A DNA stretch of 64,000 nt. Origin: an uncultured Candidatus Melainabacteria bacterium (lineage in GTDB: Bacteria > Cyanobacteriota > Vampirovibrionia > Gastranaerophilales > Gastranaerophilaceae). The notes under the pieces are model-generated. The model made no database searches and was not told the origin of the DNA. It worked only from the letters and a program-made list of their open reading frames with translations. Position numbers and translations under genes: made by a program. Shown here piece after piece: positions 17,130 to 25,626 of this stretch (its first letter is position 1; every line of letters begins with the position of its first letter). Location of the stretch: NCBI GenBank assembly GCA_934692625.1, contig CAKUUC010000003.1, positions 1 through 64,000 on the forward strand, given 5' to 3'.

Positions 17130-18650
17130 TTAATCTTCTGAATATATCTCTTTAAATTGCAAACCGATAATTGCACAATTATCTGCAGGCTCTTCGCCTT
17201 CTACACAAATTTGCACAGAATAATTGCTATCAGTAATCTCCGCTCTCTCCATAGAATTTGAACCAATTGCCCAAACCGGAGTGTTACTTACTCCATCATT
17301 CCAACAATAAGTTGAAGTTTCCGGAGAATTATCATCTGCCCAAAGAAAATATTTTAACTGTTTTGAATAAATAAGCTCTGAAAACTCTTTATATTCGCTA
17401 TCAAAATCTTTATAAACCGAGAAATTAAATCTGTTATCAAATTTGTCATCAAGAAGAAAATAAAAATCCTCAACAGTTTTTCGCTTCAAAACATTACCCA
17501 ATGAAAAGAATGGTGATTTCCACATGAAATCAATACCCTTGCCATTGAAAGACGTTCCATAATCTTCTTGATAAACATTTCCATCAGCATCTGCACTGAT
17601 AAGTTTTGAATGAAATAATGTAATTACGGTCAATTTCTGAGGAACAACACGTTTGTACCAAGCATAATTTACATAATCAAAAATCCAAATTGTATGATAA
17701 TAATCGTCATCTAAATATGGAAATAAAAACCAAATTTGATTTTTGTCAGGATAATGAACTATTTGAGAATTACGTATCCGTGAAGAGTCAAATTTCGAAA
17801 ATTCATCTTTTATATTTTCAGAAATTTCAGACCCTAACCTAATTTGGTTTAATTCCCCAACTTGTTCAAGCGCATAAATTCCGTTACTCAAGAAAAATTG
17901 TTTATTATCCACATTCACTACAGAATTTTGTGCAAAAGTTCCCTTATCTGCAAACAATGCAACTGAAAAATCAGTAGGAGAAGTTCCGGACAATAAATAG
18001 ACTCTATCCTTTTTATATATGGCAAGATAATCTTTATAGGTATGCATCGTTATAATATCAGATGTATCTGTATGGAAATCACTGATATATCCAGCATCAT
18101 CTTTTGTTGTGAAATCAGTATAAGACCCCAATGCCGAATAATAGATAGTAGAACCTTTACTGCACCAAACTCGCCCCTTGTAAATCGTAATGCAATCAGG
18201 ATACAACACATTGTTTGATTTATCTTTCACATTACATTCAACAATGTCATAATTTGCATTATCTTTGATATAAAATAACGAATCTTTATCGGTTGAAACA
18301 AGTATTCCTCGCAAAAATTGAGCAAAAAGAACTTTTGTTCCACTGAGCGTTTTTGATAACAATTTTAAACTGTTATCAATTTCTGAATAAATATATATTT
18401 TCCCACTTTCTGTAACTATTACCAACTTGAATTTATCATCCGATTCCAATTCTGACAGCCCAAGTATTTTTTCTTGTTCTGGGAGAGTCAAGATTACAGT
18501 ATTTCCTTTTTGTTTTTTTATTCCTTTATTTGAAAAAATCTCTACATTTTTAGAATCAGACCAATATACTTTTTTAGGATTTAACCCCATTTCAGATTTT
18601 GTAGTTGCCTGATTTATACCACCGGACAAGTCAAAATAATTTATTTCCAT
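17130..18650 (-). CDS. Tail nozzle / tail tubular protein B-like phage protein
   Basis: 506 residues starting 'MEINYFDLSGGINQATTKSE', a pattern typical of the podovirus tail proteins that stabilise packaged DNA (P22 gp10-like, T7 gp12-like: 'F.GGIN...'). The body is a chain of beta blades ('FAQFLRGILVSTDKDSLFYI', 'YPDCITIYKGRVWCSKG', 'FHTDTSDIITMHTYKDYLAI'), consistent with a beta-propeller. It lies between the capsid gene and the amidase gene, with AAGGGG before the ATG. No tail-fibre, spike or ejection-protein gene accompanies it. Confidence 0.72.
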   Translation of the reverse strand: MEINYFDLSGGINQATTKSEMGLNPKKVYWSDSKNVEIFSNKGIKKQKGNTVILTLPEQEKILGLSELESDDKFKLVIVTESGKIYIYSEIDNSLKLLSKTLSGTKVLFAQFLRGILVSTDKDSLFYIKDNANYDIVECNVKDKSNNVLYPDCITIYKGRVWCSKGSTIYYSALGSYTDFTTKDDAGYISDFHTDTSDIITMHTYKDYLAIYKKDRVYLLSGTSPTDFSVALFADKGTFAQNSVVNVDNKQFFLSNGIYALEQVGELNQIRLGSEISENIKDEFSKFDSSRIRNSQIVHYPDKNQIWFLFPYLDDDYYHTIWIFDYVNYAWYKRVVPQKLTVITLFHSKLISADADGNVYQEDYGTSFNGKGIDFMWKSPFFSLGNVLKRKTVEDFYFLLDDKFDNRFNFSVYKDFDSEYKEFSELIYSKQLKYFLWADDNSPETSTYCWNDGVSNTPVWAIGSNSMERAEITDSNYSVQICVEGEEPADNCAIIGLQFKEIYSED

Positions 18651-18663
18651 AAAATTACCCCTT

Positions 18664-19155
18664 TTACTTATTTGCTATATACCAACGAACTTTAGAACGA
18701 ATAAAACTACCGACTTCATTTTTTCCAACCCAAGGATATGAAGGAATATAAGTTATATCGATTTTTCCAAAACTTGATGTTTTCGGATTTCTTTGCCCAA
18801 ACTCATAGTGAGTAAATACGGTATTTTCTGAAACTTTCAGGTTGTATTTTTTGCATAATTTTGCACAGAGTGCTAATCCTGCTTCAAATTGCACAGAAGA
18901 AATAGGATAATTTCCACAATTTTTTGGTGATTTATAACCATACATTCCACAATAACAAATCCCGATAGAACCCGTATTTCCGCCACCGGTATGCGCTGCG
19001 TATTTTCCTGATATACAAACATTATTATCTTCTGGAGTAAAAACACCGTTATAAACATTTCCTTCCGCATCAATCAAATAGTGATAATATTTTTTCTCAA
19101 ACTCGGTCGGATAATGCCTACCGGCACTCCAGTGAAAAACTATTCTTTTAACCAT
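18664..19155 (-). CDS. N-acetylmuramoyl-L-alanine amidase (Amidase_2/T7-lysozyme type)
   Basis: Zinc amidase that cuts the bond between MurNAc and L-Ala in peptidoglycan; the endolysin of this cluster. Zinc ligands are visible: H8 in 'VFHWSAG' and H116 in 'FTHYEFGQ'; the third ligand should lie in the 'SSFGKIDI' segment. 'YHYLIDAEGNVYNG' and 'AAHTGGGNTGSIGICYCG' are strong family motifs. 163 residues, a single domain, no wall-binding domain and no signal peptide. It would therefore need a holin or another export route. It is 13 bp from the tail gene. Confidence 0.9.
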   Translation of the reverse strand: MVKRIVFHWSAGRHYPTEFEKKYYHYLIDAEGNVYNGVFTPEDNNVCISGKYAAHTGGGNTGSIGICYCGMYGYKSPKNCGNYPISSVQFEAGLALCAKLCKKYNLKVSENTVFTHYEFGQRNPKTSSFGKIDITYIPSYPWVGKNEVGSFIRSKVRWYIANK

Positions 19156-19162
19156 TTTTACC

Positions 19163-19366
19163 TCATATAATTTTCCATTTTGGATTGGAATATAAATATA
19201 AAACTACTGCATTAGTCCTGTTTCTCGCATTCAATGTTGCGATGATACCGGCAATATGAGTTTGGACAGTCCTCGTAGAAACCTTTAAACGACAAGCTAT
19301 TTCTTTATCCGTGTAGCCCTGTGCAACCATAGTAAGTATTACGTGCCTTCTAGGGGATAATTTCAT
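19163..19366 (-). CDS. LuxR/GerE-type HTH protein, DNA-binding domain only
   Basis: 67 residues that are almost entirely a LuxR-type HTH: 'LSPRRHVILTMVAQGYTDKE', then 'IACRLKVSTRTVQTHIAGII', where the recognition helix 'STRTVQTHI' matches the family (S-x-x-T-V-x-x-H). There is no sensor or receiver domain, so it resembles the stand-alone GerE type. It is 7 bp ahead of the amidase gene in the same direction and is the only regulator in the cluster. A hairpin (19456-19488) and 180 bp of spacer precede it. Confidence 0.85.
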   Translation of the reverse strand: MKLSPRRHVILTMVAQGYTDKEIACRLKVSTRTVQTHIAGIIATLNARNRTNAVVLYLYSNPKWKII

Positions 19367-19455
19367 TTCATAACCTCAACTCGTGAAATTTCATTTTTTA
19401 TCTTACATTAACAAACCTACATAATTATTAAAAATATTTCCGTTATAAAGAAAAC

Positions 19456-19504
19456 AGAGGGGATAAAAAAGAAAGGTAAATCCCCTCTACGGTTATCAAT
19501 AACC
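19456..19504. other. Two adjacent hairpins in the phage leader region
   Basis: A 9-bp perfect stem AGAGGGGAT/ATCCCCTCT (19456-19464 with 19480-19488) and a 6-bp stem GGTTAT/ATAACC (19491-19504) lie between the first gene of the phage cluster and the LuxR-type gene. No clean U-run follows on the minus strand, so an RNA control structure or an attenuator is as likely as a terminator. Confidence 0.4.
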
Positions 19505-19545
19505 GACAGTCTAAGTGAAGATAATAGGGATTATGAAAAATACTT

Positions 19546-19899
19546 TTAGAATTTTCCAATTTTTAAATTCCTCAAATTTGAATAGCAACGTTTCTTAACT
19601 CCAAACTCGTTGTAATTTAAATAAAAAGACGAATGTTTTACTTTTGTATAATCAAAAAATTTTTCCTCATATAAAATTTTTGATTTTAATTTCTGAAAAA
19701 ATTTTCTCGCTTTCATATTTGTTAAGCGAACAGATGAAACATTATTTTCTCTATCTACTCTTGTAAGTTGAACAACAAAATGACCGCAAACCGGACAGTT
19801 TTGTAATACATCAACCTCGCAACCAGAATAATTTTCAGTAGGTGCCAACACAAAACTTCTAGTCTTACGTAAGCCCCCACAGCAATGAAGATACCCCAT
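19546..19899 (-). CDS. Unknown Cys-containing protein at the head of the phage cluster
   Basis: 117 residues. Cysteines are in 'LHCCGG', 'SGCEVDV' and 'NCPVCGHFV', the last a C-x-x-C knuckle, so zinc binding is likely. The C-terminal half is basic ('LTNMKARKFFQKLKSKI'). GAGG lies 7 bases before the ATG, which decides the start. It is the first gene of the minus-strand cluster. A nucleic-acid role is plausible, but I recognise no family. Confidence 0.65.
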   Translation of the reverse strand: MGYLHCCGGLRKTRSFVLAPTENYSGCEVDVLQNCPVCGHFVVQLTRVDRENNVSSVRLTNMKARKFFQKLKSKILYEEKFFDYTKVKHSSFYLNYNEFGVKKRCYSNLRNLKIGKF

Positions 19900-20009
19900 A
19901 ACAAAACCTCATTTACCTTGGTAAGGTCTTCGGCAAACAGCTTTACCATCTCAAGGGTGTGAGCCTTAACCGATTACTCTTTAAGTATATCTGTTTTTAA
20001 AATTTTGAA

Positions 20010-20045
20010 AAGTCCGCAGTTTTACTTAAGTAAAAATACGGACTT
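20010..20045. promoter_or_regulatory. Long near-perfect palindrome between phage cluster and kinase gene
   Basis: 36-bp palindrome (18 pairs with 2 mismatches, no loop) centred on ACTTAAGT. On the minus strand a short T-run follows. On the plus strand its right edge merges into TTGACA (20044-20049), a -35 consensus for the kinase gene. It could be a terminator that insulates the two regions, or an operator. Confidence 0.45.
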
Positions 20046-20116
20046 GACAACCCCGCAAACTATCTTACTGATTGTAACTTTCTTGCCAAAAATTTTACCT
20101 GTAATAAAATAAAGTT

Positions 20117-21835
20117 ATGGGATATATTTTATTAGTCACAGAAAATAGTGAACTTGATTCACGTTTAAAAAAGTTATTTAACACAAGTGAATACAATTTC
20201 AGTTCATATTCAAATATGACTTCAATTTGTGATTTGATTGAGGTTTCACCTATTGACACAGTCATTATTGACACCAATTTGACTTCCGTAAATATTCCAC
20301 TTGTTATTCAACGAATTAAATCAAAAATCGAAAACATCCAAGTTTTACTAATGATTGATAACAACACAACAAACATTGAACATTCTAAATATATTAACGG
20401 TTTTATTTCCAGCAACTTTTCTGATGAAATTATCTTTGAAATTGTAAACTCTCATATTAAAAATAAAATTAAATCAGATAATCTTTCTGAAAAGAATAAA
20501 GAATTGGCAGACAGTTTATACAAATTGAACGTCTTATACAACACAAGTTCACAATTTGCTGGAACGCTCGATGTCAAAAAACTCTTAACCTATATGCTAG
20601 AAGGATTGGATAAATCATTAAGTTACGATTTAACCTGTACAATTTCTTTCGGATTTGAGGACGAGCCGGTACTTATTATAAATTCTTTATACGACATATC
20701 AGAAGAATTGTTGAACGCTCTAAAACTCCGTGCTGTCTTAAATTACAAATCACTTTTCAAAGATAACAAAATACCATTTGAAATTGATGTCAGAAATTTG
20801 AAAATAGTAAAATACATTAAAAATCCAACTCACAAATTTAATTTTACGATTTTCCAATACGACAACATGTTTGCACCAATTGACTTAGGTGACAATTTCT
20901 TTGGGTGTATTGAAATTTTCAAAGAGAAACATTTTACAACAGATGATGCCAGTTATTTCCAAACTATCGTTCAACAAGTGTCATTGCCATTAAAAAGCGC
21001 AGGGTTATACAAAGAAATCATAAACAAAAACGAAAAATTAGAAAAACTTGAACGTATAAAATCTGACTTTATCTCAATCGTATCGCACGAACTAAGAACA
21101 CCTTTAACTCCAATAAAAAACGCCTTAACAATTTTATCAGGAGGAAGATGTGGCGAATTGTCAGAAACGGCTATAAAATTTATAAACATGGCAAAAAGAA
21201 ATGTCGAAAACCTCACAAATATAATCAATGATATTCTTGACATCAACAAAATCGAAGCCGGAAAAATGGACTTCAATTACAAATTGATGAATATTCATTC
21301 TGTAATCGAAAATGTTAAAAACAACTTTGACTGTGTAGCCAAAGAACACAACATTGTCTTAACAACTCAAGAGCAAGAAAATTTGCCGGAAATCTATGCG
21401 GATTCTCAAAGACTCGGACAAGTTTTGACAAATCTTGTATCAAATGCGATAAAATTCACACCGGACGGGAAAAATATAACAATCAAATCTGAACTCAAAA
21501 ACTCTGATGATATAGCACAAAACCCGTATTTTGAAGATGATTTAAAAACATTAAACGGGACTTACGTTTTGGTTAGTGTAGTCGATGAAGGCGTTGGAAT
21601 AAAAAAAGAAAATATGCAAAAAGCATTTGACAAATTTACCCAAATTGAAAGCCCGCTATCAAGAAAAGTCGGAGGAACCGGACTTGGACTACCTATTGCA
21701 AAACAACTAATCGAAGCGCACAACGGCAAAATATGGTGCGATAGCGAAGAAAATATCGGAACAAGTTTCCACTTTGCAATTCCGATTAGTGAAAAAGCAG
21801 TGAGCGGAAAAACAATTCAAAAAGAACTTTTGTAA
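20117..21835 (+). CDS. Hybrid-type sensor histidine kinase (REC-like, GAF, HisKA, HATPase)
   Basis: 572 residues, no transmembrane segment, so cytoplasmic. Order: an N-terminal receiver-like fold (1-115; the acidic pair is degenerate, though an Asp remains in 'VIIDTNL'), a coiled coil (about 125-150), a GAF-like region (150-305), a HisKA domain with phospho-acceptor H324 in 'SIVSHELRTPL', and HATPase_c with N box 'NLVSNAIKF', G1 'DEGVGI' and G2 'GGTGLGLPIAKQ'. There is no Shine-Dalgarno; TAAAAT ends 6 bases before the ATG. dxr follows by 12 bp. The partner regulator may be the CheY-like protein at 23802. Confidence 0.93.
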   Translation: MGYILLVTENSELDSRLKKLFNTSEYNFSSYSNMTSICDLIEVSPIDTVIIDTNLTSVNIPLVIQRIKSKIENIQVLLMIDNNTTNIEHSKYINGFISSNFSDEIIFEIVNSHIKNKIKSDNLSEKNKELADSLYKLNVLYNTSSQFAGTLDVKKLLTYMLEGLDKSLSYDLTCTISFGFEDEPVLIINSLYDISEELLNALKLRAVLNYKSLFKDNKIPFEIDVRNLKIVKYIKNPTHKFNFTIFQYDNMFAPIDLGDNFFGCIEIFKEKHFTTDDASYFQTIVQQVSLPLKSAGLYKEIINKNEKLEKLERIKSDFISIVSHELRTPLTPIKNALTILSGGRCGELSETAIKFINMAKRNVENLTNIINDILDINKIEAGKMDFNYKLMNIHSVIENVKNNFDCVAKEHNIVLTTQEQENLPEIYADSQRLGQVLTNLVSNAIKFTPDGKNITIKSELKNSDDIAQNPYFEDDLKTLNGTYVLVSVVDEGVGIKKENMQKAFDKFTQIESPLSRKVGGTGLGLPIAKQLIEAHNGKIWCDSEENIGTSFHFAIPISEKAVSGKTIQKELL

Positions 21836-21847
21836 TATAATAAATTT

Positions 21848-23008
21848 ATGGACACTAAAAAAATAAAAATAAGCATACTTGGTTCAACTGGCTCAATCGG
21901 AACTCAAGCACTGGAAGTTATTGAAAAACTTCGTGACAGATTTGAAATAATAGCATTAGCAGGTGGGAGCAACGCTGAATTACTAAAAAAGCAAGCGATA
22001 AAATTTCAACCTAAATATATTTGTATTGGGAAACCCAATGAAAAAATAGACTTACCTAATATTAAAACGTTATATGGGCAAGACGGACTAGATGAAATTT
22101 GTTCAAACAAAGAAAATGATATTATCTTAGTTGCAGTATCAGGAAAGATTGGGTTAAAACCAACACTTACAGCAATCAAAAACAAGATAAACATTGCACT
22201 TGCAAACAAAGAAACTCTTGTTATGGCTGGTGATATTGTAATGCAAATGGCGAAAAATAACAGCGTCAAAATAATTCCCGTTGATAGCGAACATTGCGCA
22301 ATACACCAATGCATAAAAGATATTTCGCAAGTTGATAAACTTATTATTACAGCAAGCGGCGGACCGTTTTTACACAAAACAGTCCAAGATATGAAAAATT
22401 CAACTGTCGCAGAAGCACTAGCGCACCCTAGATGGAACATGGGTCGAAAAATCACCGTAGACTCTGCAACACTAATGAATAAAGGTCTTGAAGTAATCGA
22501 AGCGCACCATTTGTTTAATATGGATTACGACAATATTGAAGTAGTTGTACACCCACAAAGCATTGTCCACTCCGCAATAGAATACAAAGACGGCAGTGTA
22601 ATCGCTCAGTTGGGATTGCCTAGCATGCATATTCCTATTCAGTATGCAATTACTTATCCTGAACGTTTTGAAGGAATAAAATCAAAGAGCTTCAGTTTTT
22701 CTGAAATCGCTCGACTTGACTTTGAAAAACCGGATTTTGAGAAGTTTCCAAGCCTAAACATGGCATACTCAGCAGGTAAACTTGGCGGAAGCGCAACTGT
22801 TTGCTTAAACGCAGCAAATGAAGAAGCGGTATTTGCATTCCTTGACGGTAAAATTAAATTATACGACATTTATACTCTTACCGAAAAAATGTTAAATTCG
22901 CACACTCTTGTAAAAACGCCAAATATTGACGAAATATTCTCAATCGATGAAGAAATTAGAATAAAAACTCGAGAACTTATCAACAATCATTTAATTAAAC
23001 AAGTTTAA
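21848..23008 (+). CDS. dxr: 1-deoxy-D-xylulose 5-phosphate reductoisomerase
   Basis: Second step of the MEP isoprenoid pathway: converts DXP to 2-C-methyl-D-erythritol 4-phosphate using NADPH. 386 residues, normal length. The N-terminal Rossmann loop is 'LGSTGSIGTQALEVI'. Metal and substrate residues lie in 'PVDSEHCAIHQC', and 'TASGGPF' and 'LMNKGLEVIEAHHLF' are strict family motifs. TATAAT ends 6 bases before the ATG, inside the end of the kinase gene, so it may have its own leaderless transcript as well as read-through. The 3' end overlaps the convergent gene by 18 bp. Confidence 0.97.
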   Translation: MDTKKIKISILGSTGSIGTQALEVIEKLRDRFEIIALAGGSNAELLKKQAIKFQPKYICIGKPNEKIDLPNIKTLYGQDGLDEICSNKENDIILVAVSGKIGLKPTLTAIKNKINIALANKETLVMAGDIVMQMAKNNSVKIIPVDSEHCAIHQCIKDISQVDKLIITASGGPFLHKTVQDMKNSTVAEALAHPRWNMGRKITVDSATLMNKGLEVIEAHHLFNMDYDNIEVVVHPQSIVHSAIEYKDGSVIAQLGLPSMHIPIQYAITYPERFEGIKSKSFSFSEIARLDFEKPDFEKFPSLNMAYSAGKLGGSATVCLNAANEEAVFAFLDGKIKLYDIYTLTEKMLNSHTLVKTPNIDEIFSIDEEIRIKTRELINNHLIKQV

Positions 23009-23665
23009 GACTAAAACTAATAATTTCAAAGCAAATATAATAAGCCACATCAATGCCCAAAGCACAGATAAAATGGTCAATCCGATAGGAATAATTGTCA
23101 AAATAAATCCAAAAAGTAATCCGACAACAACCCTACAATAATCTGATTTATTCTTTGAAGAAATATATTGTGGAACTTCACCACTTTCCAAAAACGAATT
23201 AATATATTCATCTTTTAAAGCATTTGATTTTGTCGGATATTTTTTACATAATTCTGCTTTCGAATCGAAATAAACCATTTCACTCAATGCTTTTACACCG
23301 ACAAATTTTAACAAATAATCTTCTGTACTATTATGAGTCAACACTTTTATTGTTTTTTTATTATCATCACAAACAAACCCTTTAATTGAATCAATAGGAA
23401 AAGATTTCAACAGTTTATTTTTATGGCGCAAATCGACAGAATTTTCAGACAAAACAATACTTCTATTGTTCATTTTTGCAACAATGATACCGACAATAAC
23501 TTCAACAACAAAACCTATTGCTATAAAAATTTTATCTATATCATTCTCAAATTCCAAACCATGGATAAAATATCCACCGACACCAAATAAAAATACTAAT
23601 GGGAAAAATGCCATTAATTCCAAACAAAATATATTTCTATTTAATTTTATAACTTTTTCTTCCAT
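22991..23665 (-). CDS. Unknown membrane protein
   Basis: About 224 residues from the ATG at 23665. Two hydrophobic segments are near the N terminus (about 12-30 and 40-60) and two or three near the C terminus (about 170-224). Between them is a soluble part with 'SIKGFVCDDNKKTIKVLTHN', a beta pattern like a PH-type membrane domain. It overlaps the end of dxr by 18 bp (convergent). No family name can be given. The smaller protein at 56564 has a similar plan (two helices then a PH-like beta part). Confidence 0.7.
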   Translation of the reverse strand: MEEKVIKLNRNIFCLELMAFFPLVFLFGVGGYFIHGLEFENDIDKIFIAIGFVVEVIVGIIVAKMNNRSIVLSENSVDLRHKNKLLKSFPIDSIKGFVCDDNKKTIKVLTHNSTEDYLLKFVGVKALSEMVYFDSKAELCKKYPTKSNALKDEYINSFLESGEVPQYISSKNKSDYCRVVVGLLFGFILTIIPIGLTILSVLWALMWLIIFALKLLVLVLNLFN

Positions 23666-23801
23666 AATATTGAAGATTATCAAATTATTCTAATTTTGTA
23701 ATCAGATAAAAAGATGAATTTAATTTAATGTAACAAGTTTTACAACAAGCGAAAAAGTGTGCTATACTTTTATTGAAAGTATTTTAAGACTAGGGGATAC
23801 T

Positions 23802-24173
23802 ATGAAAAAAATTCTTATTGCAGATGATGAACAAGATATTGTAGAAAGCTTAAAATTTGTTTTAGAAAATTGTAATTATACTTGCTATTGTGCATATAAC
23901 GGAGAAGACGGACTAAAACTAGCCCGAGAAATAGAACCGGATTTAATAATTTTGGATGTTATGATGCCAAGGATTAATGGTTATAAAATCAGCAGATTAT
24001 TAAAATTTGATGCTAAATATAAAAATATTCCAATACTTATGGTAACTGCACGTTCACAAGAAGAAGACAAGCTTATCGGTGAAGAAACCGGCGCTGATGA
24101 ATATATTACAAAACCGTTTGACCTTGATGAAGTTGTAAAAACAGTTCAAAAATATTTGAATACGGAAAACTAA
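23802..24173 (+). CDS. CheY-like single-domain response regulator
   Basis: 123 residues, receiver domain only. The acidic pair is 'ADDEQD' (D8/D9), the phospho-acceptor D52 is in 'IILDVMMP', Thr is in 'MVTARSQ' and Lys in 'ITKPFDLDE'. AGGGGA before the ATG at 23802 decides the start over an upstream in-frame ATG. It is 4 bp from the GspE/PilB-like gene and almost surely co-transcribed with it, which suggests control of a pilus-type ATPase or of the kinase upstream at 20117. Confidence 0.93.
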   Translation: MKKILIADDEQDIVESLKFVLENCNYTCYCAYNGEDGLKLAREIEPDLIILDVMMPRINGYKISRLLKFDAKYKNIPILMVTARSQEEDKLIGEETGADEYITKPFDLDEVVKTVQKYLNTEN

Positions 24174-24177
24174 GACG

Positions 24178-25560
24178 ATGAATATTATAACTAACAAAAC
24201 CCTTGAAACATTAAAATACGACTTGGTGAGAGAAGGACTTGTTCAATATGAAATAGTTGAACAAGCAGAAGAAATTGCAAATGCTCAAAATATAAATATA
24301 GGTCAAGCGTTAATAAATTCAGGATTTTTAACAGAGGAACAACTAATAAAATTCTTAGAATCTAAGCTTCACACTCCGTTTGTAAACCTTGAAGATTACG
24401 AACTTGATACAAAATGTTTAAAATATATCAATTTTTCTGATGCAAGAAAATACAAAATAATTCCGCTATTTAAAATTGAAAATACATTGACTGTTGCAAT
24501 GGCAGACCCTAGGGATTTGTTTGCAATAGACAAGATTATGGAAACTGCAGAATGCGAAATTGATCCGGTTTTATCATCAGAAGAAAGTATTTTACAAGCG
24601 ATTGACGAATACTACAAAACTGACATTAACGTTGGCAAAATATCAACCGATAGTAATTCCGGTTACAATTGGCAAGACGAATTGCACAAAGAAGATTTGA
24701 GTGATGAACATATTCAAAAAATCATTCGAGCAATATTAAAACAAGCAATTATTGAAGATACACATGAGGTCACATTCCAAGGCGAAGATGATGGGCTTGG
24801 GGTAAACTTCAAAAAACATGGTGAATTTACTAGTAAAGGCAATATTCCTACAACTCTTGTTGCTTCTTTTATTGCAAAATTAAAAACACTTTCTGAACTT
24901 GACCCATCGGTTTCAGAAGTTCCACAACTTGGTAAAATATGCTTCAAAGTTGACGATATTGTAGTTTTAGCGAGTGTTTCGACCTTCCCGACTATTATGG
25001 GAGAAAGAATATTCCTAAAAATTTATAAACCGCCAAAAGCATTGGATAAAATTATTTCATCAAAAACCGAATTGGCAGAACTCAAACAATCATTAGAAAA
25101 ACCGGGGATAATATTGGTTTGCGGTTCATCTTTGAGCGGAAAAACTCATATTATTTACTCACTATTACTTGAGGCTGCAAAAAATCGTTATAAAAACATT
25201 ATGACTCTTGAAAGTATTGCAAAATATGAATTATCAGGAGTTAACCAATGTGAATTTAACGAAAATGTCGGATTTAATATGGATAAAGCCGCAAGATTTA
25301 TCGGATTTCAAAATCCTGATATCATCTACTTGGAAGGCATAAATTCAAAAGAAACCTTTGAATATTTTTCTAGTTTGGTATTTAACGACAAAACTATCAT
25401 TATGGAATTTTTGGCAAATAATATGGAAGATTTGCGCAATAAAATGGCGTTTTCAGATTTTGACACATTGAAAGGACTTATTTCAAGCATGGTCTTTATC
25501 CACTCGCAAAACAGCGTTGAAGTCTTCAATAAAGAGGCATTGCAAAAATACTTAGGATAA
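24178..25560 (+). CDS. GspE/PilB-like secretion ATPase with N-terminal GSPII_E domain, degenerate
   Basis: 460 residues. The N-terminal domain (1-150) matches the GspE/PilB N domain ('IGQALINSGFLTEEQLIKFL', 'FVNLEDYELD', 'YKIIPLFKIENTLTVAMADP'). The ATPase half keeps Walker A 'GSSLSGKT' (316-323) but is shortened and divergent afterwards: the Walker B region reads 'DIIYLEGINSKETF' where GspE has a G-E-I-R-D motif, and no C-x-x-C metal site is seen. It may be a regulatory or non-canonical motor for type IV pilus-like fibres. It is paired with the response regulator before it. A terminator follows. Confidence 0.85.
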   Translation: MNIITNKTLETLKYDLVREGLVQYEIVEQAEEIANAQNINIGQALINSGFLTEEQLIKFLESKLHTPFVNLEDYELDTKCLKYINFSDARKYKIIPLFKIENTLTVAMADPRDLFAIDKIMETAECEIDPVLSSEESILQAIDEYYKTDINVGKISTDSNSGYNWQDELHKEDLSDEHIQKIIRAILKQAIIEDTHEVTFQGEDDGLGVNFKKHGEFTSKGNIPTTLVASFIAKLKTLSELDPSVSEVPQLGKICFKVDDIVVLASVSTFPTIMGERIFLKIYKPPKALDKIISSKTELAELKQSLEKPGIILVCGSSLSGKTHIIYSLLLEAAKNRYKNIMTLESIAKYELSGVNQCEFNENVGFNMDKAARFIGFQNPDIIYLEGINSKETFEYFSSLVFNDKTIIMEFLANNMEDLRNKMAFSDFDTLKGLISSMVFIHSQNSVEVFNKEALQKYLG

Positions 25561-25569
25561 CAGAAAATA

Positions 25570-25602
25570 AAAAGAGCCCTTGAATATTCAAGGGCTCTTC
25601 TC
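25570..25602. terminator. Shared terminator between convergent genes
   Basis: Perfect 14-bp palindromic stem (25572-25585 with 25586-25599) lying between two convergent genes. The minus strand gives a good T-run, so it mainly ends the SLH gene; the plus side is weaker. Confidence 0.75.
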
Positions 25603-25626
25603 AAGTAGAAAGGACATGAGACGTCT

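Noticed and set aside
19755..19949. 64-codon minus-strand frame overlapping the first phage-cluster gene
   Set aside because: Its first 20 residues look protein-like, but the overlapping gene has the C-x-x-C motif and a good ribosome site. The frame then becomes a run of hydrophobic residues typical of a shadow.
9884..20116. Attachment-site repeats flanking the phage cluster
   Set aside because: I compared the edges by eye and saw no shared direct repeat and no tRNA; a short imperfect one could still be missed.
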